The notes beneath the pieces are model-generated. The model made no database searches, had not been told where the DNA came from, and saw nothing but the letters and a program-made list of their open reading frames with translations. A program made the position numbers and the translations under genes. Shown piece after piece: positions 1 through 9,366 of a DNA stretch of 64,000 nucleotides (positions are counted from its first letter, which is position 1; each line of letters opens with the position of its first letter). Source of the DNA: Steroidobacter agaridevorans (lineage in GTDB: Bacteria > Pseudomonadota > Gammaproteobacteria > Steroidobacterales > Steroidobacteraceae); NCBI RefSeq assembly GCF_009932555.1, contig NZ_BLJO01000011.1:170156-234155 (forward strand), read 5' to 3'.

Positions 1-1228
1 CGGTGTTACCGCTGTCATCAACGCGTCGGCGGCTGGCGTCATCGAGGCCTGCCGCCGCGCCGGCAGCCGCATCGGCAAGGTTTATGCGGGCCGCAACGGC
101 ATCGTCGGCGCTTTGACAGAAGACCTGATCGACACCAGCAAGGAGTCGGCCGCGGCCATTCGCGCCCTGCGTCATACCCCCTCGGGCGCCTTCGGCTCGG
201 CGCGTTTCAAGCTGAAAAAATTCGAGGACAATCCGGCCCAGTACCAGCGCCTGATCGAAGTGTTCCGGGCGCACGACATCGGTTATTTCTTCTATAACGG
301 CGGCGGCGACTCGGCCGACACCTGCCTGAAGGTCTCGCAGCTGGCCGACAATCTCGGTTATCCCATTCAGGCCATTCACGTGCCGAAAACCGTGGATAAC
401 GACCTGCCGATCACCGACTGCTGCCCCGGCTTCGGCTCGGTGGCGAAATATGTCGCGGTATCGATCCGCGAGGCGGGCTTCGACGTGGCCTCGATGGCCA
501 AAACCTCCACCAAGGTGTTCATCATGGAAGTGATGGGCCGCCATGCAGGCTGGATCGCGGCCGCCGGCGGGCTCGCCGCGGAGAAGGAAGGCGATTCGCC
601 CCACATCATCCTGTTCCCGGAAATCACATTCGACGAGGACAAGTTCTGCGCGCGCGTCAAGGAGTGCGTGGAGAAGTACGGCTATTGCGCCATCGTGGTG
701 TCGGAAGGCGTCAAGACCGCGGACGGCAAGTTCCTGTCCGATGCCGGCCTGCGGGACGCGTTCGGTCATGCGCAGCTCGGCGGCGTCGCGCCGGTGATCG
801 CGCAGCTGGTCAAATCCAAGCTGAATTACAAATATCACTGGGCTGTCGCCGATTACCTGCAGCGCGCCGCTCGCCACATCGCTTCGAAGGTCGACGTCGA
901 ACAGGCCTATGCGGTCGGCAAGGCGGCGGTGGAGCTGGCGCTCAAGGGTCACAACTCGGTGATGCCGACCATCGTGCGCACCTCGAGCAGCCCGTACAAA
1001 TGGAAGATCGGCATGGCGCCGCTCGACAAGGTCGCGAACCAGGAAAAGATGCTGCCGCGTGATTACATCACCGAGGATGGCTTCCATATCACCGCGAAGG
1101 GGCGCAAATATTTGAGCCCGCTCATCCGCGGCGAGGACTATCCGCCATATAAAGATGGCCTGCCCCAGTACGTGACGCTCAAGAACGCCGCGGTGAAGAA
1201 AAAGCTCGACACCCCCTTTGTGTTATAG
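1..1228 (+). CDS. PPi-dependent 6-phosphofructokinase, 5' end outside window
   Basis: This protein phosphorylates fructose 6-phosphate reversibly with pyrophosphate in cytoplasmic glycolysis. The frame is open from base 2 and starts in the conserved N-terminal stretch GVTAVINASAAG, so only about a dozen codons are missing. A TTG at 113 is internal, not the start. Two positions point to PPi rather than ATP: GGGDS at visible residues 99-103 carries Asp where ATP enzymes have the second Gly of GGDGS, and PKTVDND at 128-134 has Lys where ATP enzymes have PGTIDND. About 408 residues are visible, normal for the short PPi-PFK group. The next gene on the same strand is a proton-pumping pyrophosphatase, which supports a PPi-linked role. 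Phosphodonor preference is inferred from these motifs. Confidence 0.9.
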   Translation, partial: GVTAVINASAAGVIEACRRAGSRIGKVYAGRNGIVGALTEDLIDTSKESAAAIRALRHTPSGAFGSARFKLKKFEDNPAQYQRLIEVFRAHDIGYFFYNGGGDSADTCLKVSQLADNLGYPIQAIHVPKTVDNDLPITDCCPGFGSVAKYVAVSIREAGFDVASMAKTSTKVFIMEVMGRHAGWIAAAGGLAAEKEGDSPHIILFPEITFDEDKFCARVKECVEKYGYCAIVVSEGVKTADGKFLSDAGLRDAFGHAQLGGVAPVIAQLVKSKLNYKYHWAVADYLQRAARHIASKVDVEQAYAVGKAAVELALKGHNSVMPTIVRTSSSPYKWKIGMAPLDKVANQEKMLPRDYITEDGFHITAKGRKYLSPLIRGEDYPPYKDGLPQYVTLKNAAVKKKLDTPFVL

Positions 1229-1320
1229 TTTCGCGACTTTTTTCCAGCACTTATCGGTTGCTATCGCGCTCCTTCAGGCTTGCCACGGCTGACGCCGGGC
1301 AAGCTGGTTTGAGATAGTCC

Positions 1321-1383
1321 GCGCCCGGCGTAGCCGGGCGCACACATGTATGGAATCGCGCGCGCCGGCGACAGCCCGGCGCG
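1321..1383. repeat. Two adjacent GC-rich palindromes between pfk and hppA
   Basis: The first is a perfect 9-bp stem GCGCCCGGC / GCCGGGCGC with loop GTA at 1321-1341. The second is CGCGCCGG / CCGGCGCG at 1361-1383 with a 7-base loop. Neither is followed by a T-run, so they are not classical terminators. They could stabilise or partly separate the pfk and hppA transcripts, or be REP-like units. They lie in a 250-bp gap without a gene. Confidence 0.6.
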
Positions 1384-1480
1384 AGCCAGGTCCAACGTTT
1401 CATTTGGAATTGCCTTACTGACGATCTGCCTGCTTTAAAAATTTGCTCACAACGATGCACCCGCAAGGGGGAGGAAGTTG

Positions 1481-3529
1481 ATGTCCACAGATGTCGCGCT
1501 TTGGCTCGCGATCGGCGCCGGTGTTCTGGCCGTGCTGTATGGCGTAATTTCGGTCGGTTGGATCAACAAGCAGCCCGCGGGCAATGAGCGAATGCAGGAG
1601 ATCGCCGCGGCGATTCAGGCAGGCGCCAAGGCATATCTCAATCGTCAGTACTCCACCATCGCCATCGTTGGCGTCGTTCTGTTGATCGTGCTCGGCCTGG
1701 CATTGGACTGGGCGACTGCCGGCGGCTTCGCGGTCGGCGCCATCCTCTCGGGTCTGGCCGGCTACATCGGCATGAATGTTTCGGTGCGCGCGAACGTGCG
1801 TACCGCGCAGGCTGCCAGCGTCGGCTTGAATCCCGCTCTGCAAGTCGCCTTCCGTGGCGGCGCAATCACCGGCATGTTGGTGGTCGGCCTCGGCATGATC
1901 GGCGTCGCCGGTTACTTCACGTTCATGCGTGGAATCATCGGCGATGAGCATGCGTTGCACTCGCTGGTCGGCCTCGCATTCGGCGGCTCGCTCATCTCCA
2001 TCTTCGCGCGTCTCGGCGGCGGCATCTTCACCAAGGGCGCCGACGTGGGCGCGGACCTGGTCGGCAAGGTCGAAGCCGGCATTCCTGAAGACGATCCGCG
2101 CAACCCGGCCGTGATCGCCGACAACGTCGGTGACAACGTCGGCGACTGCGCCGGCATGGCCGCTGACTTGTTCGAAACGTACGCGGTGACCGTGGTCGCG
2201 ACGATGGTGCTCGGCGGGTTGATGTTCACGGCCGCCGACGGCGGTCTCGATATCCGCTACATCATTTATCCGCTGGTGCTCGGCGCGGTCTCCATCGTCG
2301 CCTCCATCATCGGTTCGTACTTCGTGAAGGCGCGCGAAGGCGGCAAGATCATGAACGCGCTGTATCGAGGCACCGCCGTGTCCGGCGTGCTGGCGCTGAT
2401 CGCGTTCTATTTCGTGACCCCGATGATCATGGGTCCCGAAGTCGCCAGCGATCTGTTCGCCTGCGCCGTCATCGGCCTGGTGCTCACCGCGGCGTTGATC
2501 GTGATCACCGAGTACTACACAGCGACGGAATACGCACCGGTGCGTTACGTCGCTGCCGCTTCACAGACGGGGCACGGCACGAACGTCATCGCGGGCCTCG
2601 CGGTGTCGATGAAGTCGACCGCGCTGCCGGTGCTCGCCGTGGTCGCGGCCATCTGGGGCGCTTATTACATCGCGGACCTGTACGGCATCGCCGTCGCGGC
2701 CACCTCGATGTTGTCGATGACCGGCATGATCGTTGCGCTCGACGCCTACGGCCCGATCACGGACAACGGCGGCGGCATCGCCGAGATGTCGGGTCTGCCG
2801 AAGGACGTGCGCAAGATCACCGACGCGCTCGATGCGGTCGGCAACACGACCAAGGCTGTCACCAAGGGTTACGCGATCGGCTCCGCCGGTCTCGCCGCGC
2901 TGGTGCTGTTCGCCGACTACACCCACAACCTCGAAGCTGCCGGCAAGCTGCAGGTGTTCTCGCTGTCCGATCCGGCCGTGATCATCGGCTTGTTCATCGG
3001 CGGCCTGGTGCCCTATCTGTTCGGCGCCATGGCGATGGAAGCCGTCGGTCGCGCGGCCGGCTCGGTGGTTGTGGAAGTGCGCCGTCAGTTCCAGGAAATC
3101 AAAGGCATCATGGAAGGCACGGCCAAGCCGGACTATTCCAAGGCCGTCGACATGCTGACGCGCGCCGCGATCAAAGAAATGATCGTGCCGTCGATCCTCC
3201 CCATCCTGGTACCGGTGGTGGTGGCGTTCGGCATGAACTTCCTGATGGGCCCGGGCGCGGGCATTCGCGCACTGGGCGGCCTGCTGATCGGAACGATCGT
3301 GACCGGCCTGTTCGTCGCCATCTCCATGTGCACGGGCGGCGGCGCATGGGATAACGCCAAGAAGTACATCGAGGAAGGCAACTTCGGCGGCAAGGGCTCG
3401 GACACGCACAAGGCGGCTGTGACCGGCGACACGGTTGGCGATCCGTACAAGGACACGGCGGGCCCGGCGATCAACCCGCTGATCAAGATCATCAACATCG
3501 TGGCGCTGCTGCTCGTGCCACTGCTGTAA
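1481..3529 (+). CDS. hppA: K+-insensitive H+-translocating membrane pyrophosphatase
   Basis: This is an integral membrane pump that couples PPi hydrolysis to proton export. The protein has 682 residues and many hydrophobic helices. The substrate-site signature DVGADLVGK is at about 188-196, followed by the acidic DNVGDNVGD run at about 214, and [14 protein letters not shown] lies near the C-terminus. In [10 protein letters not shown] (about 454-463) the Lys replaces the Ala of K+-dependent enzymes, marking the K+-independent class. I chose ATG 1481 over TTG 1478 because AGGGGGAGG at 1466-1474 is 6 bases away. It follows the PPi-dependent PFK gene and is closed by a strong terminator. Confidence 0.96.
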   Translation: MSTDVALWLAIGAGVLAVLYGVISVGWINKQPAGNERMQEIAAAIQAGAKAYLNRQYSTIAIVGVVLLIVLGLALDWATAGGFAVGAILSGLAGYIGMNVSVRANVRTAQAASVGLNPALQVAFRGGAITGMLVVGLGMIGVAGYFTFMRGIIGDEHALHSLVGLAFGGSLISIFARLGGGIFTKGADVGADLVGKVEAGIPEDDPRNPAVIADNVGDNVGDCAGMAADLFETYAVTVVATMVLGGLMFTAADGGLDIRYIIYPLVLGAVSIVASIIGSYFVKAREGGKIMNALYRGTAVSGVLALIAFYFVTPMIMGPEVASDLFACAVIGLVLTAALIVITEYYTATEYAPVRYVAAASQTGHGTNVIAGLAVSMKSTALPVLAVVAAIWGAYYIADLYGIAVAATSMLSMTGMIVALDAYGPITDNGGGIAEMSGLPKDVRKITDALDAVGNTTKAVTKGYAIGSAGLAALVLFADYTHNLEAAGKLQVFSLSDPAVIIGLFIGGLVPYLFGAMAMEAVGRAAGSVVVEVRRQFQEIKGIMEGTAKPDYSKAVDMLTRAAIKEMIVPSILPILVPVVVAFGMNFLMGPGAGIRALGGLLIGTIVTGLFVAISMCTGGGAWDNAKKYIEEGNFGGKGSDTHKAAVTGDTVGDPYKDTAGPAINPLIKIINIVALLLVPLL

Positions 3530-3549
3530 AAACTAGCAGCCGTAGATAC

Positions 3550-3579
3550 AAAAGGGCGCAGCTTGGCTGCGCCCTTTTT
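3550..3579 (+). terminator. Rho-independent terminator after hppA
   Basis: A perfect 9-bp stem GGGCGCAGC / GCTGCGCCC (3554-3574) with loop TTG is followed by five T. Flanking A and T extend the pairing. Confidence 0.93.
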
Positions 3580-3604
3580 GTTTCGGCTGGGGCAAACTGC
3601 ACCG

Positions 3605-4012
3605 ATGGATGACACCCGCAAACCCCTGCCTGTAGTAGTGCGCTACCTGCTGCTGGTCCTCGCGGTCGTGTGCCTGGTGATTGGCGTGGTCGCGCTGTTC
3701 GTGCCTGGAATACCCACGACCGTGTTCATTCTGATCGCCGGCTGGGCGGCGGCTCGCAGCTCACCGCGATTTCACGACTGGTTGATCAACCATCGCCACT
3801 TCGGCCCGATGCTGCGGGATTGGAGAGCGCACGGCGCCGTGAGCCGTCGGGCCAAGATCCTGGCAACGGTGATGATGACGGGCTCGGCCGTGATCTTCTT
3901 CATGGTGAGTCCGCGAAGATGGGTCGCGGAACTCCTCACCGCCCTGATGGCGCTCGTGCTGATGTGGCTGTGGCTGCGGCCCGAGCCGCCGCCGAAAGTT
4001 CAAGAACCTTAG
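3605..4012 (+). CDS. YbaN-family (DUF454) inner-membrane protein
   Basis: The 135-residue protein belongs to the DUF454/YbaN family of small inner-membrane proteins with no established biochemical role. It has a hydrophobic N-terminal pair of segments with the family-typical VPGIPTTVFILIAGWAAARSS (about 33-53), a polar middle (FHDWLINHRHFGPMLRDWR) and two further hydrophobic segments near the C-terminus. ATG 3605 was preferred to upstream in-frame codons because those lie inside the hppA terminator. The 3' end overlaps the convergent c-di-GMP gene by 4 bases. Confidence 0.82.
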   Translation: MDDTRKPLPVVVRYLLLVLAVVCLVIGVVALFVPGIPTTVFILIAGWAAARSSPRFHDWLINHRHFGPMLRDWRAHGAVSRRAKILATVMMTGSAVIFFMVSPRRWVAELLTALMALVLMWLWLRPEPPPKVQEP

Positions 4013-6321
4013 CCGATGCTCCGCGCCGGCACGACGCGCGCGAGCGGTTGTGGCCGCCCCAGATAGAAGCCCTGCAAGAAATCGACGCCCATCTTCTTGG
4101 CGGCGTCCAGCGCGCCGGCATCCTCGACCTGCTCGGCGATCACCTGGAAATTCAGCGTGCGCGCCAGCTTGATCATCGCGGCGACCATCGCCTGGTTCAC
4201 CGAATCCACCGCCAGGTTGCGAATGAACGTGCCGTCGATCTTCAGATAATCGAGCGACAGGTTCTTCAGATTGCCGAACGACGACAGCCCGCGACCGAAA
4301 TCGTCCAGCGCGAACTGACAGCCCATGCCGTGCAATACGCCGATGAAGCGCTGCGCATGTTCGATGTTCGTGATCACGGAGTTCTCGGTGACTTCGAAGC
4401 ACAGCTGCGTCGGCGCCACGCCGGTGCGATCGAGCACGTCGACGACGAACTCGAGGAACTGCGGATCGCCAAGAGTCTGGCCGGAAAGATTGATCGCAAG
4501 ACTGCGGCTCGACGGCAGGCGAATGCCGCCGCGACCCAGCGCAGTCAGCGCCGTCTGCACGACCCAGCGATCGACATCCGCCATCAAGCGATAACGCTCC
4601 GCCGCGCGCAGGAACTCCGCCGGCGAGATGCCGCCCGGCACATTCTCATCCTGCAGACGAAGCAGCACTTCGAGCGCCGGCCCCGTTTCGGTCGCCGAGG
4701 ACGCGATGATGGGCTGAGCCATCAGCTCGAAACGATTGTCCTTGAGCGCCGACTGCAGACGCTGCAGCCACTGGATCTCGCCCCTATGACGCGCAACCGC
4801 TTCATCGCGCGCCGAGTAAACGTGGACGTGATTGCCCTGCTTCTTGGCGACGTAGCACGCCGAGTCGGCCGCGCTCATCACTTCATCGGGCGCGCCACTC
4901 TCGCGTGAGATCTCGATCAAGCCGACGCTGATGCCGATGTTGAAGATCTTGTCCTTCCACACGAAGCGGTAGTCACTGATCTTCCGCACCACGTCGTCGG
5001 CGATCTGCCGCGCTTTGTCGAGCGGACAGCCGACCAGCAGCAGACCGAACTCGTCGCCGCCGAGACGGCCGACGGTGTCGGAGTCGCGCACTGTTTCTTT
5101 GATGAGCGCGGCGACCTCGCGGAGCATGCCGTCGCCGGCCATGTGACCGCAGGTGTCGTTCACTGCCTTGAAGCGATCGAGGTCGAGATAGCACAGCACG
5201 TGCTTGGCTTCGTTGGTGTGCGCCGTCTGCAGCGACTCTTCCAACCGACGCTCGAACTCGCGGCGATTCACCAGACCGGTCAGTGCATCGTGACTCGCCT
5301 GATACGACATCTGCTTGGTGATGCCGCGCAGCTCGCTCACGTCGCGTACGACGATAACCGTGCCGACCAGATCGCCCTTCTGACCCTTCAACGGCGTGAC
5401 GGTCAGCTCTACCGAGCGCTCTTCAGTGCCATCGCGCGAGATCATCAAGCCACGGCGGCCGGCCGTCACTTTCGACTGGGTCGCGAGGCAATGACGCACC
5501 GGATCGCCGAGCGAACGGCGGTCGCCCTCGTCCAGCAATTGGATGATGTCGGTGATGCTCTTGCCGAGCGCATCGACGGCGCTCACGCCGATCAACTGCT
5601 CGCCGGCTTGATTCACGTAGTCGATGCGGCCGCTGACATCCGTGGTGATGATGCCTTCGCCGAGCGAATCGAGCGTTTCCCACGCGGTGGGCCGGCCACT
5701 GCGCGCCGGTGTCGAAGCCGGCAAGGAACGCGGCCCCATCTCGATCAGCGTCAATAACAAAGCCGGGCCGCCCTGATAGTCGATGCGCACTGCGGTGAGC
5801 TCGACGCGCGCGGTGCCGCCTTCAGTGTCGGGATGCAGCTCGATCTCCAACCGCTCCAGCCCGGGCTCGGCGGCGAGCGAGCGACGCAGGTGTTCGACGA
5901 CCAGCTCGGTGTAATCGGGATGCAGCAGCTCGGCGATCTTCTTGCCGGTGAGATGCTCCGCGGCCGTGGCGCCGGTGAGTGCGGCGAAGCGCTCGTTGGC
6001 GAACACGATGTGATCGCGATGGACGGCGACCGCTTCCTGCAGGCCCGCCAGCAGACCGACCAACGAGCGCTCGCGCTCGCCGATCATCAGATCCTTCATC
6101 GCCATCTGCTCGAGCAGACGGTTGGCATTCTCCGCGAACTCCGACGCCGGGCCGCTGCCGCGGACGCGCTCGGCGAATTTTCCGGAGCGAACGATAGCCT
6201 CCAGTTGTCCGGCAGCGCGAGTCAGCGCCGCGCTCCGGCGCTCCCGCCAGAGGATGAAACCCAGCAGCAGCAAGACCGCGACGGCGAGAGAAATGGTCAA
6301 AGTCCCCAACAGGGCACTCAC
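4009..6321 (-). CDS. PAS-PAS-GGDEF-EAL cyclic-di-GMP turnover protein
   Basis: This is a membrane-anchored bifunctional-type c-di-GMP enzyme of 770 residues. It has one N-terminal transmembrane helix, a linker, two PAS-like domains (about 80-180 and 225-340), GGDEF (about 345-510) and EAL (about 520-765). The cyclase signature LGGDEF is intact and an RDSD inhibitory I-site lies five residues before it. EAL residues are kept: EVLLR, INLS, FEVTE, DDFGRG, LKID, AEQVE and QGFYLGRP. On sequence both activities are possible; which dominates is unknown. The frame stays open to GTG 6417, but GTG 6321 directly precedes the membrane helix and is the likelier start. It stands alone, divergent from pcm. 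Confidence 0.88.
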   Translation of the reverse strand: MSALLGTLTISLAVAVLLLLGFILWRERRSAALTRAAGQLEAIVRSGKFAERVRGSGPASEFAENANRLLEQMAMKDLMIGERERSLVGLLAGLQEAVAVHRDHIVFANERFAALTGATAAEHLTGKKIAELLHPDYTELVVEHLRRSLAAEPGLERLEIELHPDTEGGTARVELTAVRIDYQGGPALLLTLIEMGPRSLPASTPARSGRPTAWETLDSLGEGIITTDVSGRIDYVNQAGEQLIGVSAVDALGKSITDIIQLLDEGDRRSLGDPVRHCLATQSKVTAGRRGLMISRDGTEERSVELTVTPLKGQKGDLVGTVIVVRDVSELRGITKQMSYQASHDALTGLVNRREFERRLEESLQTAHTNEAKHVLCYLDLDRFKAVNDTCGHMAGDGMLREVAALIKETVRDSDTVGRLGGDEFGLLLVGCPLDKARQIADDVVRKISDYRFVWKDKIFNIGISVGLIEISRESGAPDEVMSAADSACYVAKKQGNHVHVYSARDEAVARHRGEIQWLQRLQSALKDNRFELMAQPIIASSATETGPALEVLLRLQDENVPGGISPAEFLRAAERYRLMADVDRWVVQTALTALGRGGIRLPSSRSLAINLSGQTLGDPQFLEFVVDVLDRTGVAPTQLCFEVTENSVITNIEHAQRFIGVLHGMGCQFALDDFGRGLSSFGNLKNLSLDYLKIDGTFIRNLAVDSVNQAMVAAMIKLARTLNFQVIAEQVEDAGALDAAKKMGVDFLQGFYLGRPQPLARVVPARSIG

Positions 6322-6672
6322 ATGAAAACGCTCTTTGCTTCGATCCCCTAGGTTGCCGCGGCAAGCCCCGGCACCCGGTAAATTGGAGTGGCGCTGAGAA
6401 GATACGAGCGCAAGCACCTAAGTAGCCGGGAAAGGAGCATAGCGAACGGCTGAACATCTGCCGGCGGGATTGACCATATTGTATGCGGCAAGCAGGTAAA
6501 TATTGGCCTGAATGTGGCCCTGAAGAAGATTTCAGGGTTCCCTGCAGGCGTACCGGCACTGCGCCACGGCTCGGCCGGGAGCTGTCCAGCCTTTAACTTG
6601 TACCGCCGAATCAAAGCCCGTACCCTTGCCGCCGCCAGCCTATCCGGCCTGATTTGTCTACGAATATTGCCT
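6322..6672. other. Divergent intergenic region between GGDEF-EAL gene and pcm
   Basis: This stretch of about 350 bases has no convincing gene and must hold the promoters for both flanking genes. I see one inverted repeat, CCCTGAA-N6-TTCAGGG at 6518-6537, and an AT-richer patch at about 6468-6510. No promoter with good spacing could be fixed by eye. Confidence 0.55.
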
Positions 6673-7323
6673 ATGAATATCGAGTTGGCCCGCCAGCAGA
6701 TGATCGAACAGCAGGTGCATGCCTGGGACGTGTTCGACGAGCGGGTGTTGAGCACCATGCGCACGGTCCGGCGCGAACAATTCGCCCCGGCGCCCTTCAG
6801 CCAGGTCGCCTTCGCCGACGCCTCGATTCCGCTCCCGGGCGGCCAGTCGATGCTGCCGGCCAAGGTGCACGGCCGCATCCTGCAGGCGCTGTTGCCGAAT
6901 CCGGCCGACGTCGCGCTGGAAGTCGGCACCGGCAGCGGTTATCTGAGCGCCTGCCTGGGCCTGCTGGCCGCTCGCGTGCGCACCGTCGAGATCCTGCCCG
7001 AGCTGGCCGAGATCGCCCGCCGCAACCTGTTCGCCGCCGCGGTCAACAACGTGGCCGTGGAAGTGGGCGACGGCATGCAGCTCACTGAACAGTCCAGCTA
7101 CGACGTGATCGCCGTAACCGGCTCGCTGCCGTTGTACGACGAGCGCTTCCAGCAGGCGCTGCGCATCGGCGGCCGCTTGTTCGTGGTGGTCGGCCAGGCG
7201 CCGGTGATGGAAGCCTGGAAAGTCACGCGCGTCGGCGAACGTGAATGGCAGCGCGAGAGCCTGTTCGAAACCGTGCTCGCACCGTTGCTGAACGCGCCGC
7301 GCCCGTCCGAATTCGTGTTCTGA
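6673..7323 (+). CDS. pcm: Protein-L-isoaspartate O-methyltransferase
   Basis: This cytoplasmic repair enzyme methylates isoaspartyl residues in aged proteins using S-adenosylmethionine. The 216-residue protein has the family N-terminus (MIEQQV, then REQFAP), the P-G-G-Q-S substrate loop, and the SAM-binding motif EVGTGSGYLSA at about 84-94. ATG 6673 fits the usual Pcm length; the upstream open frame encodes nothing family-like. Rhodanese and TolC genes follow on the same strand, an order seen in other gammaproteobacteria. Confidence 0.93.
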   Translation: MNIELARQQMIEQQVHAWDVFDERVLSTMRTVRREQFAPAPFSQVAFADASIPLPGGQSMLPAKVHGRILQALLPNPADVALEVGTGSGYLSACLGLLAARVRTVEILPELAEIARRNLFAAAVNNVAVEVGDGMQLTEQSSYDVIAVTGSLPLYDERFQQALRIGGRLFVVVGQAPVMEAWKVTRVGEREWQRESLFETVLAPLLNAPRPSEFVF

Positions 7324-7342
7324 TCAAAGTCTCCCCGCCATC

Positions 7343-7681
7343 ATGAGCACTCCACAGATTGCCGAGATCACCCCGACCGAATTCGTCGCCCGCCGCCAGC
7401 GCGGCGATGTGCTGACGCTGCTCGACGTGCGCGAAGCCTGGGAGCTCGGCGTCGCCAGCGTGCCGGCCGATCAGCAGGCCGTGCACATTCCGATGGGCGA
7501 AGTGGCCGAGCGCATCGGCGAGCTCGACCCGAGCAAGGAAGTCGCGGTGTTGTGCCGTTCAGGACGGCGCAGTCTCGAAGTCGCCAAGTTTCTGCAACAG
7601 AATGGTTTCCGCACGGTCAACGTGACCGGCGGCATCCTCGCGTGGTCACGCGAGCTGGATGCAACCATTCCGACTTATTGA
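7343..7681 (+). CDS. Single-domain rhodanese-like sulfurtransferase
   Basis: The 112-residue protein is one complete rhodanese domain of the GlpE type. It has the start LLDVREAWELGVA (about 28-40) and the active-site loop VLCRSGRRS (about 69-77), whose Cys would carry the persulfide, with arginines typical of sulfurtransferases rather than Cdc25-type phosphatases. It starts 20 bases after pcm and precedes tolC. The physiological sulfur acceptor cannot be read from the sequence. Confidence 0.9.
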   Translation: MSTPQIAEITPTEFVARRQRGDVLTLLDVREAWELGVASVPADQQAVHIPMGEVAERIGELDPSKEVAVLCRSGRRSLEVAKFLQQNGFRTVNVTGGILAWSRELDATIPTY

Positions 7682-7858
7682 GCGTCTCAAGCCGCATCAC
7701 TGACCTGGCAGCTCTATGTAGCACCCATGGACGGTGGCTGAACGCGCCGGGTCTGTGGCATGAATGGTTAAGCTCGTCCGGCGCGCGTGGTCTAGACATA
7801 AATTAATTCGCCAGCGTGTCATCATCCGGCGAACGCAACTGGGACTGGAACGAACAAG

Positions 7859-9277
7859 ATGAAAGTACGCGCTCCGCTCATCGTCGCCGCTTGCAGTCTG
7901 ATATTGGCTTCGGCGGCGGCCGATGCCGCCGACCTGCTCACTGTTTATCAACGCGCCTTGCAGAACGATCCGCAGATCCGCGAGGCCGACGCGAACCGTC
8001 TGGCGAGCCGCGAATCCAAGCCGCAAGCGCTGGCGGCGTTGCTGCCGCAGGTCGAAGTCGGCGGCTCGTACAGCAAGTTCGACGAAGACAGCGGCCGTAC
8101 CACGCTGACCCGCAGCGACCCGTCCAATCCGCTCAGCCCGCTGGTGCCGATCGACATCACCAGCACCTCCGACATCACCGCCAAACAATATGACATCACG
8201 CTGCGCCAGAGCCTGTTCCGCTGGGATCAGTGGATGACATTGAAGCGTGCCGATGCGGAAGTGGCACAGGCCGAGGCGGATTATATGTTCGCCCAGCAGG
8301 ATCTGATTCAGCGCACCTCGGTGCGCTATTTCGATGTGCTGGCCGCGCAGGACACGGTCGACGCCGCCGAAGCAGCGTTGGAAGCGTTCTCACGTCAGCT
8401 CGAGCAAGCGAACAAGCGCTTCGAAGTCGGCTTGATCGCCATCACCGACGTTCAGGAAGCCAAGGCCGCCCACGACCAGGCGGCCGCCGCCGTGATCGCA
8501 GCCAAGCGCACGCTGGCGACGGCTCGCGAGCTGTTGCGTGAACTGACCGGCGAATCGTTCGATACATTGGCGACGCCAGTGGATGACATGCCGCTGAAGA
8601 CTCCCAATCCCGAGAATGAAGAGCAGTGGGTGAGCCAGGCGCTGGAACAGAATCTCGCGGTCATCTCGGCGCGGCTGGCAACCGACATCGCCAAACAGGA
8701 TGTGCGCGTCGCGCGCTCCGGCCACCTGCCCGCCATCGACCTCGTCGCGAGCCGTGGCGATCAGGATTACACCGGCGATCAGATCGGCCGTAATGAAGCC
8801 GGCGTGTCGCGCGCGCCGGCGGATCAAACGCAGACGACGGATTCGATCGGCATTCAGGTCACCATCCCGATCTACTCCGGTGGCGCCACCTCCTCGCGCG
8901 TCCGTCAGCAGGTTTATCTGCATCGTGCCGCTCGCGAGCGCCTGGAGCGGGCCAATCGCGAAACCGAACGCTCCGCTCGCGACGCTTATCTCGGCGTGCT
9001 GAGCGAGATCTCACGCGTTCGCGCGCTCCGTCAGGCGCTGGAATCCAGCCGCACGGCGCTGCAAGCCACCGAGGCGGGCTTCGAAGTAGGAACTCGCACC
9101 ACCGTCGACGTGCTCGATGCGCGCCGTAGGTTGTTCGAGGCGCAGACCAACTACGCACGCAGCCGATACGACTACATCCTGAATGTATTACAGCTGCAGT
9201 TCTCGACCGGCACGCTCGACCGGGCCGACCTGGAAGAGATCAACGCCTCGCTGAGAGAACGAACGATCACGCGCTGA
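7859..9277 (+). CDS. tolC: TolC-family outer-membrane efflux protein
   Basis: This is the outer-membrane channel for type I secretion and tripartite efflux. The 472-residue precursor has a signal peptide (MKVRAPLIVAACSLILASAAADA), the TolC start DLLTVYQRALQNDPQ, and two homologous OEP halves of long amphipathic helices. The second half begins near SQALEQNLAV. It contains the usual VPIYSGG-type motif (as IPIYSGG) and the closing stretch SRYDYILNVLQLQFSTGTL. It is about 177 bases after the rhodanese gene, with no inner-membrane pump or adaptor gene nearby, so it probably serves several transporters. Confidence 0.93.
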   Translation: MKVRAPLIVAACSLILASAAADAADLLTVYQRALQNDPQIREADANRLASRESKPQALAALLPQVEVGGSYSKFDEDSGRTTLTRSDPSNPLSPLVPIDITSTSDITAKQYDITLRQSLFRWDQWMTLKRADAEVAQAEADYMFAQQDLIQRTSVRYFDVLAAQDTVDAAEAALEAFSRQLEQANKRFEVGLIAITDVQEAKAAHDQAAAAVIAAKRTLATARELLRELTGESFDTLATPVDDMPLKTPNPENEEQWVSQALEQNLAVISARLATDIAKQDVRVARSGHLPAIDLVASRGDQDYTGDQIGRNEAGVSRAPADQTQTTDSIGIQVTIPIYSGGATSSRVRQQVYLHRAARERLERANRETERSARDAYLGVLSEISRVRALRQALESSRTALQATEAGFEVGTRTTVDVLDARRRLFEAQTNYARSRYDYILNVLQLQFSTGTLDRADLEEINASLRERTITR

Positions 9278-9366
9278 TCCAACGGAACTCGACCCGCATC
9301 GGAGCGTTGCCGTTTTATCACGCTAGGGACCTGGCGCCGAAGGATCGGACTTCGACGGAGGCTCTC

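Noticed and set aside
3670..4908. 412-codon plus-strand frame over the YbaN-like gene and the EAL end
   Set aside because: Arg-rich out-of-frame reading crossing two genes with solid motifs in other frames.
6322..6417. Extended start of the GGDEF-EAL protein at GTG 6417
   Set aside because: The added residues precede a normal N-terminal membrane helix and are not hydrophobic or conserved-looking; GTG 6321 fits better.
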